64,000 nt of DNA from Ashinkailepas kermadecensis (taxonomy: Eukaryota > Arthropoda > Thecostraca > Neolepadidae). The stretch covers positions 62,001 to 126,000 of the forward strand of contig JAOTOM010003181.1 in NCBI GenBank assembly GCA_034440615.1. Direction: 5' to 3'. The stretch's first letter is position 1. Each line of letters begins with the position of its first letter. This document shows positions 11,504 through 22,576 of this stretch, in pieces. The notes below the pieces were generated by a model. The model was not told the origin of the DNA and did no database searches. It saw nothing but the letters and a program-made list of their open reading frames with translations. The position numbers and the translations under genes were made by a program.

Positions 11504-12060
11504 GTGCATAAAGTCATAAAGTCATAAAGTATTAAGGCTTAATAAGAGCCACAGGGGCCCATCTGGGTTAAGCCTATCTAGAAAAGGTACTAGAATGTAC
11601 ATACTCCCACCCCAATCAATCCCTTATCCCAAGTTCCTAGGAAGCTATATATCCCAGCCCATCTAACACCACTCACTTGCTACCGCCTAACACCCTCAAT
11701 AATCACAAGCTCCTCCCATCACACCCATCGTGCCACCATAGACAACCTCATCAGCATCACATCCCGAAGGAAGGTGCCGAATCCACTGCTAGGCACATCC
11801 CACAGAAATTCATAAAGCATTCAGACTTAATAAGAGACTCACTTGCTATTGCATAATACACTCAACAATTACAAACTCCTCCCATCATACCTATTGTGCT
11901 ACCATAGACAATCTCATCAGTATCACATCCCGAAGGAAGGTGCTGAATCCACTGCTAGGTACACCCTATATAAAGTTATAAAGCATTTAGACTTAATAGG
12001 AGACTCACTTGCTATTTCATAACACAGTCAACAATTACAAACTCCTCCCAACTCCCACTC
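11504..12060. repeat. 166-bp tandem repeat at the LINE 3' side
   Basis: ACTCACTTGC starts at 11,671, 11,837 and 12,003, an exact 166-bp spacing. The units share CTCCTCCCATCA, GACAA(C/T)CTCATCAG and CATCCCGAAGGAAGG. A related TTAATAAGAG block occurs upstream at about 11,530. The array directly adjoins the 3' end of the minus-strand LINE ORF, so it is probably its duplicated 3' untranslated tail. Confidence 0.8.
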
Positions 12061-12071
12061 CTCCCTGTCGA

Positions 12072-13455
12072 TCAACCTTCCCTGGAATACAGAAAAACAA
12101 TCCCCCTATTCTTATAATGATTGTCTATGCCGTTTTTAAAGATGTTCAGTGTGTTGCTACTGACAATGGTTCCTGGCAGCTGGTTCCAGTGTTCTACTAC
12201 CCTGTTGGTGAAGAAAGACTGTCTTAACCTTGTCCTGCTGTGATTAACTTTAATTTTGAATTGATGACCTCTAATTGCATCATTTCTGTTAAATTCAAAC
12301 ATTTCCCTGAGATATCCCCGTTCCTGACCATGAACAAATTTAAAAACCTCGATGAGATCTCCTCTCAGCCTTCTATATCTAAGTGAAAACATGTTCAATT
12401 TCTTCAGTCTTTCCTCATATTCCAGGTTGCCTATACCATTAACCATTTTTGTTGCCCTCTTTTGTACTCTCTCTAAAAGCCAACAATCTTTCTCATAACT
12501 AGGGGACCAAGCTTGGACACAGTATTCCAAATGTGGCCTGACATATGCACAGTAAAGCTTCCTGATGACCTCCTCACTTTTGTATGACACATTCCTCTGT
12601 ATTTCCCCAAGCATTCTTAATGCCTTCTTCCTGGCTTCTTTGGTCTGTTCTGATGCCCCCAATTTTGTGTTCAAAATAACACCTAAGTCCTTCTCCTGCT
12701 GAGTCACAGATAGTGCTTGGCCACCCATCAAGTATGGAGCCTTCATGTGCTGCCTACCTACATGCATGACTTTGCACTTATCAAAATTAAACTTCATTTG
12801 CCATTTTTCTGACCACTTCACTAGCTCGTCTAAGTCTTTCTGCAGCAAAACCTGCTCATTTTGCCCTGTTATTGCCCTAAAGATCTTCAAATCATCCGCA
12901 AATTTCAAAACCTTACTGCTTAGGCCACATTCAATGCTATTCACATATATAATGAACAATAGTGGCCCCAGTACCGACCCCTGGGGGACTCCACTAAGAA
13001 CATTTTGCCATGATGACTTTGTACCATTTAGCATCACTCTCTGCTGTCTATCTGAAAGCCACAACTCTATCCATTTTAGGATGCTACCTGCAATACCATG
13101 GACCTGAAGCTGCATCATTAACCGTTCATGGGGTACCTTGTCAAAGGCCTTACTAAAGTCAAGATATGCTACATCAACCTGATTTCCCTGATCAAATTGT
13201 TCTGTAGCAAAATTCAAAAAGTCCAAGAGATTTGTGAGGCACGATCGCCCTTTTCCAAACCCATGTTGAGTATCTTGAATCAATTTGCTTCCTTCCAGAA
13301 AACTAACTATTCTATCCTTGATAATTGATTCGAGTACCTTGCAGACTAGGGATGTGAGGCTTACTGGCCTATAGTTTTCAACTTTCCCTCTTTCTCCTTT
13401 CTTGAAAATAGGAACTACATTTGCCCTGTTCCAATCTGTTGGAATTTCATTTTGC
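12072..13455 (-). mobile_element. 5'-truncated non-LTR retrotransposon, reverse transcriptase ORF
   Basis: A continuous minus-strand frame encodes a LINE reverse transcriptase. Reading downstream from about 13,455 come IPTDWNRANVVPIFKKG, NYRPVSL, QHGFGKGRSC, a YLDFSKAFDKVPH block, SGVPQGSVLGPLLF and the catalytic FADD box at about residue 130 of the 403-residue downstream part. The usual C-terminal region after the RT follows (RPHLEYCVQAWSP, ERVQKRATKMV). The frame is intact to its stop at 12,072. No endonuclease domain or ORF1 is found and similarity fades above 13,455, so the copy is 5'-truncated. The type resembles the CR1/Jockey group; the exact clade is not settled. Confidence 0.93.
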
Positions 13456-15321
13456 GAAACTGATCTACAAAATATTATGCAATATCTACAGCTATGAAAG
13501 ACTATGCATCCTGCATGATCCTATCCCCTAACATGCATACAATTGATAAGTAGCATGGTATAAGGATGTAGAAAAGATATTGGAAGTGATGGAAGAAAAA
13601 GCTGTGTTGGTGTCAATTTGTACCTAACTGTGGAATTTGAGAACCCTGTGAGTGGGTTTCAGGGAATCAAACATCAGTTGGTTAGGTTATGTTGTATCTT
13701 TTATTTTGCATTATTTTTCATGATGTTTACCTCCCATGTTTATATTGATATATATTTCCACATTTTGTTGGGGAGAGAGAGAATAGCATGAATCTGCATC
13801 ATTACACATGTTCTCTGGTGTCTTTAAAAAAATGCTATTTGAATTAATTTGAGGTTCTTTTCTTGGTGATCTGACCACTGATTCAAATATAATTACTACA
13901 ACTTGAACTGTTTATAACTTGAAAGAGTTGTCATTTCCCATATAAATCAATATCAAATTCATTGAAATTATATCAGAAAATGCCAGAATGTGTGTGAAAC
14001 AAACAAAAAATGGCCCAGGGGCTTCTGTATTTTTGCAAACTAGTGCATCATTGACTAGTTTGCAAAAAATTGACTCAACTAAACTGTGAACTAGTCCTCA
14101 TTGACTAGTTCACATAAAATGTTGGCTAGTGCAACTAGTCAACATTTTGTAATCTGATAATGTCATTTCAATTGCTGTGTATCCTCTGTCTGTGCAGGTC
14201 CTATCATACTTTGAACAAATCATTTAAATCAGGACACTATGTCACCACAAAATCACACTAGTAGGATTCTTCAGAAAAGAAGCTCAACAATGTTGTGAGC
14301 CACAGTAGTACAACTGGACATATCTCTAATGTCCTCCCTGTTGTGGAAGCTTTCTTTAAGCTTAAGGTACATCCAGTAGGCTAATTTGTCACACAAATTA
14401 ATAATTGGCAGTGTCTAATGATTAGTCACACCAAAATAATTTGTGTGATATGGTTTCGAAATTTTGAAAGTATTGTTAGTGTTTTGACCGTTATATTCTA
14501 ATGAGACTGTTGCTACATATACAATGCTGCTATTGGGGAGTGGTGTCTTGCACTTTGGTCCCAAATTTAATAACTTAGGACATACTATAAGTTTTTCTTT
14601 TGGGAAAATAAGTTCACCAAGCTCCTTTTTTTTTGCATTTACCTACCCACTTTCTGAAGGCATGACTATATGGAAATGATTATTAAGGACCATGTCAATT
14701 ATTAAATCATGATGATATTTGCAATGATATATTTGATGATATGTTATGACCAAACATGATTATATATAATACATGTGATAAGTAATTGCATTATGAAGCA
14801 AAACATATAACTAGAACACCTTAAAAAAAGAAGGATTTTGACCATCAATGTTTGCAGCAATACATATGGTGTCCCATATCACTGGCATCCATTGGAAATA
14901 TAATCACATGGTAATGTGAATATCATTGTACAACTTGGTAGATTTCAGAATCAGTAGTGTTTTTTTTTGCATTCCAACCAGCTAGCATAAGCTTCATCCT
15001 GGCTGTCACCACAAACAGCATAGCTATGATCATCTGATGTAACTGGAATCCACCAGTCTAATAAATGAAAAATAAACATCCCCTGCTACTGACATTATCA
15101 AAGGAGCAAAATCACAAATCGAATATTGTCCATCCTGACAGCATTTTCCCAGCAGTTTTTTTTAAATTCAACGTTCCATATATCCCTACTATACCTCTAC
15201 TGAATGCAGTTTTACTTGCACAGTTCTCCATGTTTCACATGTCCACTCTACATGAGTTGTCAGCACATCATGGGCTGTTGGGTATGCATCAGTTGTTAAT
15301 AACCTGTGCACACATTTCAGG
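13456..15321. other. AT-rich, no gene recognised
   Basis: Only short ORFs. A local repeat of ACTAGTTTGCA / GACTAGTTCACA occurs at about 14,035-14,150. A few pyrimidine-AG acceptor-like sites occur but no exon is convincing. Confidence 0.5.
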
Positions 15322-15412
15322 TGGGTTTGACAAGACTGATGAAACAGCAGCAGATCAGCTGCAACAACAGCCACCTGCACAAGCAAAGAACCCAGTTAAT
15401 GAAGATATTTAG
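15322..15412 (+). CDS. Possible terminal exon, unknown protein
   Basis: An acceptor-like CACATTTCAG at about 15,312-15,321 is followed by an open stretch encoding a Gln-rich acidic tail (begins GGFDKTDETAADQ, ends NPVNEDI) and a TAG stop. The composition looks protein-like and differs from the AT-rich surroundings. No domain is recognised and no partner exon was found, so this is weak. It could also be chance. Confidence 0.2.
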
Positions 15413-15785
15413 GATATAGTGTATTTAAAATGGTTGGTATTTCCAGACAAACAGCATATTGTAGAGTGTTGGTTGTGTAGTGATGGTTATTAAGGTTCAA
15501 AATGGTGTATGTAGGTCCATGGTGCTTGGTGGCCAAAGTCCAGACATAGTCTGTGATATCTGATTTTCACAACAAGCTAAAACCTGCAAAGAAGTCATTC
15601 CATTGGGAGAATATCACAGAAAGTCCGATTTCAACTTCTGTTTGCATATATCGGTAAACGTATCTGTACAGCGATCATATATTCCCAACTCGGCTTTCTT
15701 AATCTGAGCGTGATCTGGACGACAATCGAGCGACTATTGAATGCTCAAAATTTGTGGTCAGTGAACAGTTTTTTACTGTCAGTCA

Positions 15786-15786
<1 letters not shown>

Positions 15787-15849
<63 letters not shown>
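15787..15849. repeat. (TA)n microsatellite
   Basis: About 60 bases of uninterrupted TA dinucleotide. Confidence 0.98.
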
Positions 15850-15852
<3 letters not shown>

Positions 15853-16545
15853 CATATGACATAACGTCGAACTCCCCTAGTTCTGTGACCTTGAATTCAG
15901 ACTGGGACCAAATTTACCACAAGGCCACTCATCTATTATGCGCAAGTACACCAAATTTCACAGCGATGTCTTCAACTGTTTGGGAGTAGCCTCAGACAAT
16001 ACCAAATGGGATCAAAATAGTCATCCACTCCTTCTTGCACTGTCACTGTCAGTGTTTGTCATGAAATCCAATATGTGTCTATGGAAGACTAAAATGTGGT
16101 TTCTATCTTAGTTGGCCATGGCATGTTCCTAATTAAGTTATCTGGCAGTGCTGCTTGCACCTTCTGAGCAGAATCTTGTAAGTCTTCAAATTCGTCATCA
16201 TTGTGCTACAACTAAAATTTTAGGTGAATTCTGATGGATGATGCCACTCACGCCCAACATTGACTAATAACGCAAATGTTGTACTCATTTGTGCTGATGG
16301 GGTTGCTGTACAGTTAAGCAAGAAAAACTTGGTGATGCACACATATTAAATGAATACTGATCATGCAGTCTTGTTTGGGAAAACGGCCTCTATGTGATAG
16401 CTGTAGCCAGTTTATGGCATTTTTGCACATGTTCAAAATATGTGATGGATTGGTTAACATCGTTATTATATAACGTAAACATTATAACGTTTGAACGAGG
16501 ATGGTTGTGTTCAATGTGCCTTGTCTCGGGTAAGGGCCCTGGCTC

Positions 16546-16674
16546 GGGCAAATGTGATCGATTGGTTGACATGAATGTTAACGAACAGTTGCACACAACT
16601 ATCCTATGTCCGAGGTAGGATAGTTAATCCTACTATTCTATGTCCGAGGTAGGATAGTTCTGTACAATTTGCCC
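16546..16674. repeat. Two tandem hairpins within an outer inverted repeat
   Basis: AACTATCCTA (16,597-16,606) and TAGGATAGTT (16,616-16,625) form a perfect 10-bp stem around the loop TGTCCGAGG. A second hairpin at 16,632-16,658 has the identical loop and one C-to-T change that still allows a G-U pair. GGGCAAAT (16,546) and ATTTGCCC (16,667) frame the pair. It lies about 180 bases upstream of the first GMF exon seen. Confidence 0.7.
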
Positions 16675-16853
16675 TGGCTTGGGTAAGCAGAAATTATTTT
16701 AAATGCATCAATGGATAAACTTGGCGTAGATAGTATAGGTACGCAGTTTCCCCATTATTTCAGAAACAACCCATTTCTGGGAAAATTCTACTAATCACAT
16801 CTTTGCATCAAACATATGTGACCAGCTGTACTGAATTCTGCTATCTTTTCCAG

Positions 16854-19323
16854 GCACAAAATGTTCAGATATGTGATATTTCAAACGAAGCCAAGGAAAA
16901 TATCAAGAAGTTCCGATTCAGAAAAGAAAAGTCGAATGCCGCACTGATATGTGAGTCTGATTGCCCAACAATCCTGGTGCACTGAGCTGAACAAAGTGAG
17001 ATGAACATAAGTGTCTATTGTTTGTTGTTATTTGGGTTTAAGGGCGCTTCGACCAAAGCATAAGTGTCTATGTTGTCATCTTGTGTTACATTGCATATTT
17101 CAGCACCAGTTGAGAAGGCTGTACAATCAAAATACATGCTGAACAGGATTGTTGTGTGTGTGTCATAAATGTAGTAAATATTCTATGATCATTGTGGTGT
17201 AGACGTCCCGAAGCCAACTGAACTAACCAATATTTCACTTAGGCACCCGACGTGTTATCTCAACTGGTAAAGACGCCTCGGAGCCAACTGAACTAACCAG
17301 CATCTCACTTAGGCATTGGTTGTCTCTACTGTGGTAGAGACACCCTGGAGGCGACTGAACTAACCAGCGTCTCACTTAGGCATTCGTGTTATCTCCACTG
17401 GTAAAGACGCCCATAAGCCAACTGAGCTAATACACATCACACTTACCCACCCGTGTTATCTCTACTGTGCCCAAGCTTTTCTCTTGTTCTTGCATAGTGA
17501 GCGTATTAATCGACAGTGTCGAGATCCACAATTCTAGGGGAAGCAACTGACAATATTTACAAGGATGCCATGATCCTGGGATGTGAAGAATGATCCCGTC
17601 GAAGATTTGGAAGCATTGATGTCAGAAGTTCGATAGGATAATATTCACAACTGATACGGTGCCTAAATACTGTTAGATTTAATTTAATGGTAGTCAATTC
17701 AGGAAGCCAAAACAAAGTAAAAATAAACTGATATTAACGTCGGGTTTTGCTTCAATCTTAAACCTTCAGAACAATGTGTGATCCACAGTGTTGAAGGGTA
17801 GCTCGCGTGTTCCGTCACCTTGACCAAGATGACAAGTGTGACCTTGACGCTCGTCAAATGACTCATGCGCTCCGCAGTAAAGGTGGACTGCGACTCACAC
17901 ACGGTGTACGTAGATGAGCAGCTGGACGACATTCAGGATGTGGAAGAGCTGCGTGCTGCCCTGCCGGAACACCAGCCCCGCTTCGTCATCTACTCGTGTC
18001 GGATCGACCACAGCGACGGCCGCGTGAGCTTCCCCATGGTCTTCATCTTCTCCACGCCGAAAGGTGAGTTGCCGCCTGATGACCGGGCTACTCTCGGTCG
18101 TGCGGTGGTTTGGCGATCCACTCCAGTTCGGTCTCGGATTAAAATGCAATCCTGTGCTGTCTGTGCATCGTTAGTCGAATTGAAACACGCAACAACTTAG
18201 TCAGGCATCGCTGTTAAGTGAAAGTATATGTGGTGAAATTTCACCTACAAAATTTTCGTTACGCGCTACCACATTGAAGTAGTGAACGGAAGTTGTCCAT
18301 CTCACTAAAGTTTTCCCACTGAATTTCAATTCATAATTAAGCGGTAAACTGTGACATGTGGTTTGTCACTGGTGACACGATAGTTCTGCATGCCATGTAC
18401 GGATTATAAGAGTGCTGTATCGCTACTTTTGAGCAAGTCTTAGACTTTGCATTTCTTCTTACTTTACGGGGCCACTCTTTTCATAATTAGGTACATGTAA
18501 TGAATAGGGATGCCCGACTGAAATATGCCAAAACAGTAATACAACTATTATGTGGTTACTTATTTTTTGTCACTTCTTAACATGGAAGTTGTTTTATACC
18601 TTACATATTTGTTTTGCCCTTGCTTAGTTGTTTATAGCTCAGACTGCTGCGCAAATTTTAGAATGTTAGATGGTGAAAGTTGTTTATGTGCTCAATTTTG
18701 AGTAAGCAATGTGGTGTCAAAGGGAAATGCACCCGGATGAATTATCTCGGGAGAAGAGAGGTGGCGAAGCTGATGTTTGGTTGCCTTTATCTAGCCGGTG
18801 AAGTGTGTAAAAGTTTAACATGCACGATGTTGTAGTCAGTCAGGTCATTTCTTGGCATCCACTGTCATTTCAGTTAGATCACGCAAATCCATTTTATTCC
18901 TTCGAAATATTTTGGTTCAAGGACATTGAACTCTTTGTGACTCTTCCATGCGAAGCTACCAAACGCATGTAAAACACCCTACTGTGTGATGTTCTGGGTA
19001 TTGTGTGATGCAAATCGTGCCATGCGGTGGGATGTTTTGCGGTGTGTTTCTGCTGCATGACCTCTGTAGTCGATGCGGCCCTAAACTCCGGTGTGTTTCT
19101 GAGTCGAGCTGTGCCGGACAGACTCGTGGCCAGTCGGAGGCTGTGTGTCCGGTCGTCAGTTGAGACTGCTTCTGCTCCACCAGATGCCAAGCCGCAGCTG
19201 CAGATGATGTACGCCGGCAGCAAACTGTCTCTGGTCAAGGAAACAGACATCACCAAGGTGTTCGAGATCCGCGAACTGGAGGAGCTCACCGATGAATGGC
19301 TGGTGGAGAAGCTTCAGAAGTGA
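16854..19323 (+). CDS. GMF: Glia maturation factor (ADF-H domain), three exons, start exon missing
   Basis: Exons are 16,854-16,950, 17,878-18,063 and 19,184-19,323 (stop TGA). Acceptors are TTTTCCAG, CTCCGCAG and CTCCACCAG; donors are T|GTGAGT and G|GTGAGT. Both junctions are phase 1, and joining restores codons for Leu (T+TA) and Asp (G+AT). The 140 residues match GMF end to end: CDISNEAKENIKKFRFRK near the N-terminus, PEHQPRFVIYS, DGRVSFP, the hallmark QMMYAGSK, then ITKVFEIRELEELTDEWL. GMF has an actin-depolymerising-factor-homology fold. It binds Arp2/3 rather than actin and debranches actin networks in the cytoplasm. The family length is about 138-142 residues, so only the initiator Met and perhaps a few residues are missing upstream in phase 0. 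Similarity is closest to insect-type GMF (from memory). Confidence 0.95.
17018..17064. mobile_element. SINE-tail-like fragment in GMF intron
   Basis: TTGTTATTTGGGTTTAAGGG followed by CGCTTCGACCA closely matches 50,550-50,584 (TTGTTATTTGGGCTTTCGGG, CGCATCGACCA). Two dispersed copies indicate a short interspersed repeat; only the tail part is present. Confidence 0.55.
17203..17470. repeat. Tandem repeat, about 67 bp, four copies, in GMF intron
   Basis: Four diverged units share AGCCAACTGAACTAACCA, a CACTTAGGCA block and GTTATCTC(C/A)ACTGGTAAAGAC. They lie within the GMF intron between 16,951 and 17,877. Confidence 0.85.
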
Positions 19324-21366
19324 ATGGTGCTCTGCTGGTGGCACCTGGTGGCCAGATTGATAACTATCGGACCAAGTCGTGCGTTTACGATGGGCTCGTG
19401 CTTTTGGCCACTTGTCCTCTTCACGCAGTCGTAGTCGACACGTAGTTGAATTCGTAATGCTTTCACCTGATGATAACGCAGGAGAATGATAAAACGTAGT
19501 AATAATGTGGTGCCATACCATCTACCATTCGTAGAAGTTTCCATACACTGGGTTTCGGGCCCCGTCCCCCAGTGATTTTCGCCATAGTCATTAGGCGTGT
19601 GGCGTTAGATCAAGTTAAGGTTGAAACTACTTGAGACCTCTGCCCAGTCGTGTTGCAAAAAGTCCCACCCATGTCATACACGTGCATTCATTTTGCCCGT
19701 GAGTACCACGAGACAAATTATTGTATAGAGACGGTAAGATGAGAAGCCTAAGGTACCATAGTTCATTCAGCCGAGGTTGTGGATTTGATCTAGAGTTCCT
19801 AGTATAATTAGTTGCTTTGCAGAGCACGTTATGCATGTAATGCGTGCAGAATGTTTTTTTTCTTCTATTTACATGTTCCACATCGGTATGCTGGCGAGAA
19901 AGCGTATGTATTATCATGCTTTAGCTATTGTATGCGATTGCATAACTAGTCTAAATTACCAACCTGGCATCGTAAGTGGTCAGTTCGCTGGTGCTGTGGA
20001 TTCGTGTGTTCACTTCACGTGACCTCACCTCCGGTGCTATGCCAAATTGTATACCGGCATACCGGGTATACCGGGTAGGGCTAGTGCCCATTGTCATAAT
20101 ATATAAATAATGTTGTTGGGAACGTCAGCACTTACGTATTCGGACAATGTGATCATACTAATACCCCGCGGAACATCTCATTATGCAGTAGGTGACTACT
20201 GAAGTATTGATGCACATTTTTTTTTGTCAAGCACACGTTTAATTTTGATGCTTAAACCGTGTCTCATTAATTTCACGCGAGTTGGTTTTCTATCTGTGAC
20301 AAAGGTGTAGCACTGCGAATGGCAAGTTTCGAATATATAACTATGAGCTATTTCGTAGTCTGATCGATCCGTTGTGCTCAATTCTGTTGCAATCATTTAG
20401 GTGTTCAATGTGTTTGCCATGTTGACAGTTTTGGTGGAGCAGCGAGTTCAATAATGAGTACTGCCGAAATCTTTCTGGATACTACAAAAAGACTTGCCAA
20501 AATTGGAGATAGATAATATACATGAACAAGCAGCCGTAGTCTTTTTGCCTCGCGTTTGCTCTTTGAGTTGAGTTTTTGTTCTGAAAACACCCGGTTTTGA
20601 ACGTCCACTTTTGTTAATTCGATGTGCTTTTTTGCATCCATGATATCTCTAAGGCTGACCAGAATCAGTGCGTTCCATTAAGTAAAGTATATTTCTTAAG
20701 TAGCTAAGTAATTCTATGATTTTTGGCAACCGGTGTTTGCTGCTTGAACTTTATTGGGAGTTTCATTCAGTCACTAGTTACTTTTGTCCCGATGAATTTT
20801 CCTTGGTTTCGTTCCGTTATTCGTGGGACTTCATATTTCGGCGGCTGTGTTTTGTTTTTCTCCGCAGTCATCTCATCTTTTCGTGAAATTCAGTGCTGTG
20901 TTCCCACAGGACCATTTTGAATTTTCACTGCGTGTATTTTGTTACAATCACCGTGGCAAGCCACACAATCACTGCAATCACAATGCAATCACAGAATAAC
21001 TGTCCTATCCATTCTTTCTTGCCTCAGGGACGCTAACCTATCAAGACAACCTGACTTTTGATTCTGCTGTGAAGCCTGTTGACGGCTTCGTCAAGACGTC
21101 AGGTGTGATCAAAGACACTATCTATTCGTGTGTTGATAGTTAGTCTTAGATTTGTCGCGTCGCTTCCTTCAAATACCGACCTGTGACGTTTTTTTCTAGC
21201 AATACACAGTGTTAATGAAAATGCGTGGTCTTTCGGTTTAGTATACGAGTATAAAGTGCCCAGCAGTTTACGCGACACTAAAGTTGAGTGCATGATTATT
21301 CACGTGACTGCTGGTTTGCACCGTCTGCATTCCGGTGCAAGCACTGTAAATGCTGGTGGGTGCTAT
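19324..21366. other. GMF 3' flank and intergenic, no gene recognised
   Basis: Presumably begins with the GMF 3' untranslated region, but no exact AATAAA is obvious close to the stop. A short GTATACCGG palindromic run occurs at about 20,051-20,076. No other gene or RNA was recognised. Confidence 0.5.
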
Positions 21367-21527
21367 GTATGCGCGAATACATTGGATCCACGCTTTCTAT
21401 GCGAAGTCTCAGCGGCTATTTGGCATGATTCGGTAGAGTGCTTAGTATGCGCAAATACATTGGATCCACGCTTTTTATGCGAAGTCTCAGCGGCTATTTG
21501 GCATGATTCGGTAGAGTGCTTAGTGCC
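21367..21527. repeat. Tandem duplication, 78-bp period
   Basis: GTATGCGC(G/A)AATACATTGG at 21,367 recurs at 21,445. The copies are nearly identical, so the duplication is young. Confidence 0.95.
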
Positions 21528-21604
21528 ATCATGAGAGTGCATCAGGTCATCAGAATGGTGCTTCCCGACACTGGAGGAGTGCTTAACATCAGGATGACGT
21601 TTGG

Positions 21605-21689
21605 TCGCCCGCGACCAATCGGCGTGAGAGATTGGCGATGCTACATGACTCAACGGTCGACGTGTCGTGAAACCAATAACCAACCAACC
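21605..21689 (+). mobile_element. 5'-truncated SINE, same family as the 58.3-kb copy
   Basis: This 85-base segment is the reverse complement of 58,248-58,332: GACCAATCGGCGTGAGAGA, then the ATGACTCAACGGTCGACGTG core, then an ACCAATAACCAACC tail. The tRNA-related head is missing. AGGATGACGTTTGG flanks it on both sides (21,591-21,604 and 21,690-21,703), consistent with target-primed insertion, although the host array is itself repetitive. Confidence 0.8.
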
Positions 21690-21833
21690 AGGATGACGTT
21701 TGGCGTCATCATAATAGTGCAACACGGCACTAGGAGAGTATTTAACATCAGGATAATGTTTGGCGTCATCATGCAGCGTTAATTGGCACCAGGAGAGTAT
21801 TTAACATTATCAGTACAGTGTTTATCGTCATCA

Positions 21834-21963
21834 TTGTTTACGACGCACACAGCAACTGAGGTTCGCCTCTCACCCTTGCAGGAAGGGCGGGCACCGTGGA
21901 GAATCGAATCCCGTACCTCTGGTCTCCCAGACGCTCTGCTTAACTACTGAGCTGTCGGCGCCA
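21834..21963 (-). mobile_element. tRNA-headed SINE of a second family
   Basis: From 21,963 leftwards the minus strand starts GGCGCCG, which pairs over 7 bases with CGGTGCC about 70 bases on (one G-U). A D-arm-like GCTC…GAGC and a B-box-like GGATTCGATTC also fit. The anticodon arm is only TCTGG-GAGA-CCAGA (4-base loop), so this is not a functional tRNA. A non-tRNA body follows (CCTGCAAGGGTGAGAGG … GTCGTAAACA), the plan of a tRNA-derived SINE. CGTCATCAT occurs next to both ends but is also part of the host repeat. Confidence 0.6.
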
Positions 21964-22254
21964 CGTTCAGCGTCATCATGATAGTGTTTAGCGTTATCAG
22001 GATAGTGTCTAGCGTCATCGGGGTGATGTTAACTCATCAGGATAGTGTTTAGTGTGTCATCAGGATGATGTTAAACGCCATCAGGATGGTGTTCAGCGTC
22101 ACCGAGATAGTGTTCAGCATCACCAGAATGGTGTTCAGCGTCCCCAGGATAGTGCTCGGTGTCACCAGGAGAGTAAGAATGGTGGCCACTGTTCCATCGC
22201 TGATCGGAACTTCGGAAAATCTTGCGATTCGACACGTGGTGCGCCAGTGAGGGG

Positions 22255-22576
22255 CTGGTGGTGGCTCGTGAGTAGTCTACCAGTGGTACGGTAGTGGTGG
22301 GCCGGTGGTGGCTCGTGAGTAGTCTACCAGTGGTACGGTAGTGGTGGGCCGGTGGTGGCTCGTGAGTAGTCTACCAGTGGTACGGTAGTGGTGGGCCGGT
22401 GGTGGCTCGTGAGCAGTCTACCAGTGGTACGGTAGTGATGGGCCAGTGGTGGCTCGTGAGTAGTCTACCAGTGGTACGGTAGTGGTGGGCCAGTGGTGGC
22501 TCGTGAGTAGTCTACCAGTGGTACGGTAGTGGTGGGCCGGTGGTGGCTCGTGAGTAGTCTACCAGTGGTACGGTAG
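22255..22576. repeat. Tandem repeat, 47-bp unit, about 7 copies
   Basis: GTGGCTCGTGAG(T/C)AGTCTACC starts at 22,261, 22,308, 22,355, 22,402, 22,449, 22,496 and 22,543, an exact 47-bp period with one or two differences per unit. The array is young. Confidence 0.97.

Larger units (their letters stand above)
21540..22180. repeat. Degenerate array of CATCAGGATAGTGTTTAGCGT units
   Basis: Units of about 20-27 bases built on CATCAGGATAGTGTTTAGCGT recur through this stretch and are interrupted by two SINE insertions. Composition is uniform and no coding is supported. Confidence 0.8.

Noticed and set aside
21890..21963. Functional tRNA gene
   Set aside because: The acceptor stem pairs but the anticodon loop has four bases and the T-arm is imperfect; a SINE head fits better.
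22255..22576. CRISPR-like array
   Set aside because: Units are contiguous with no unique spacers, and the genome is clearly eukaryotic. The same applies to the other tandem arrays.
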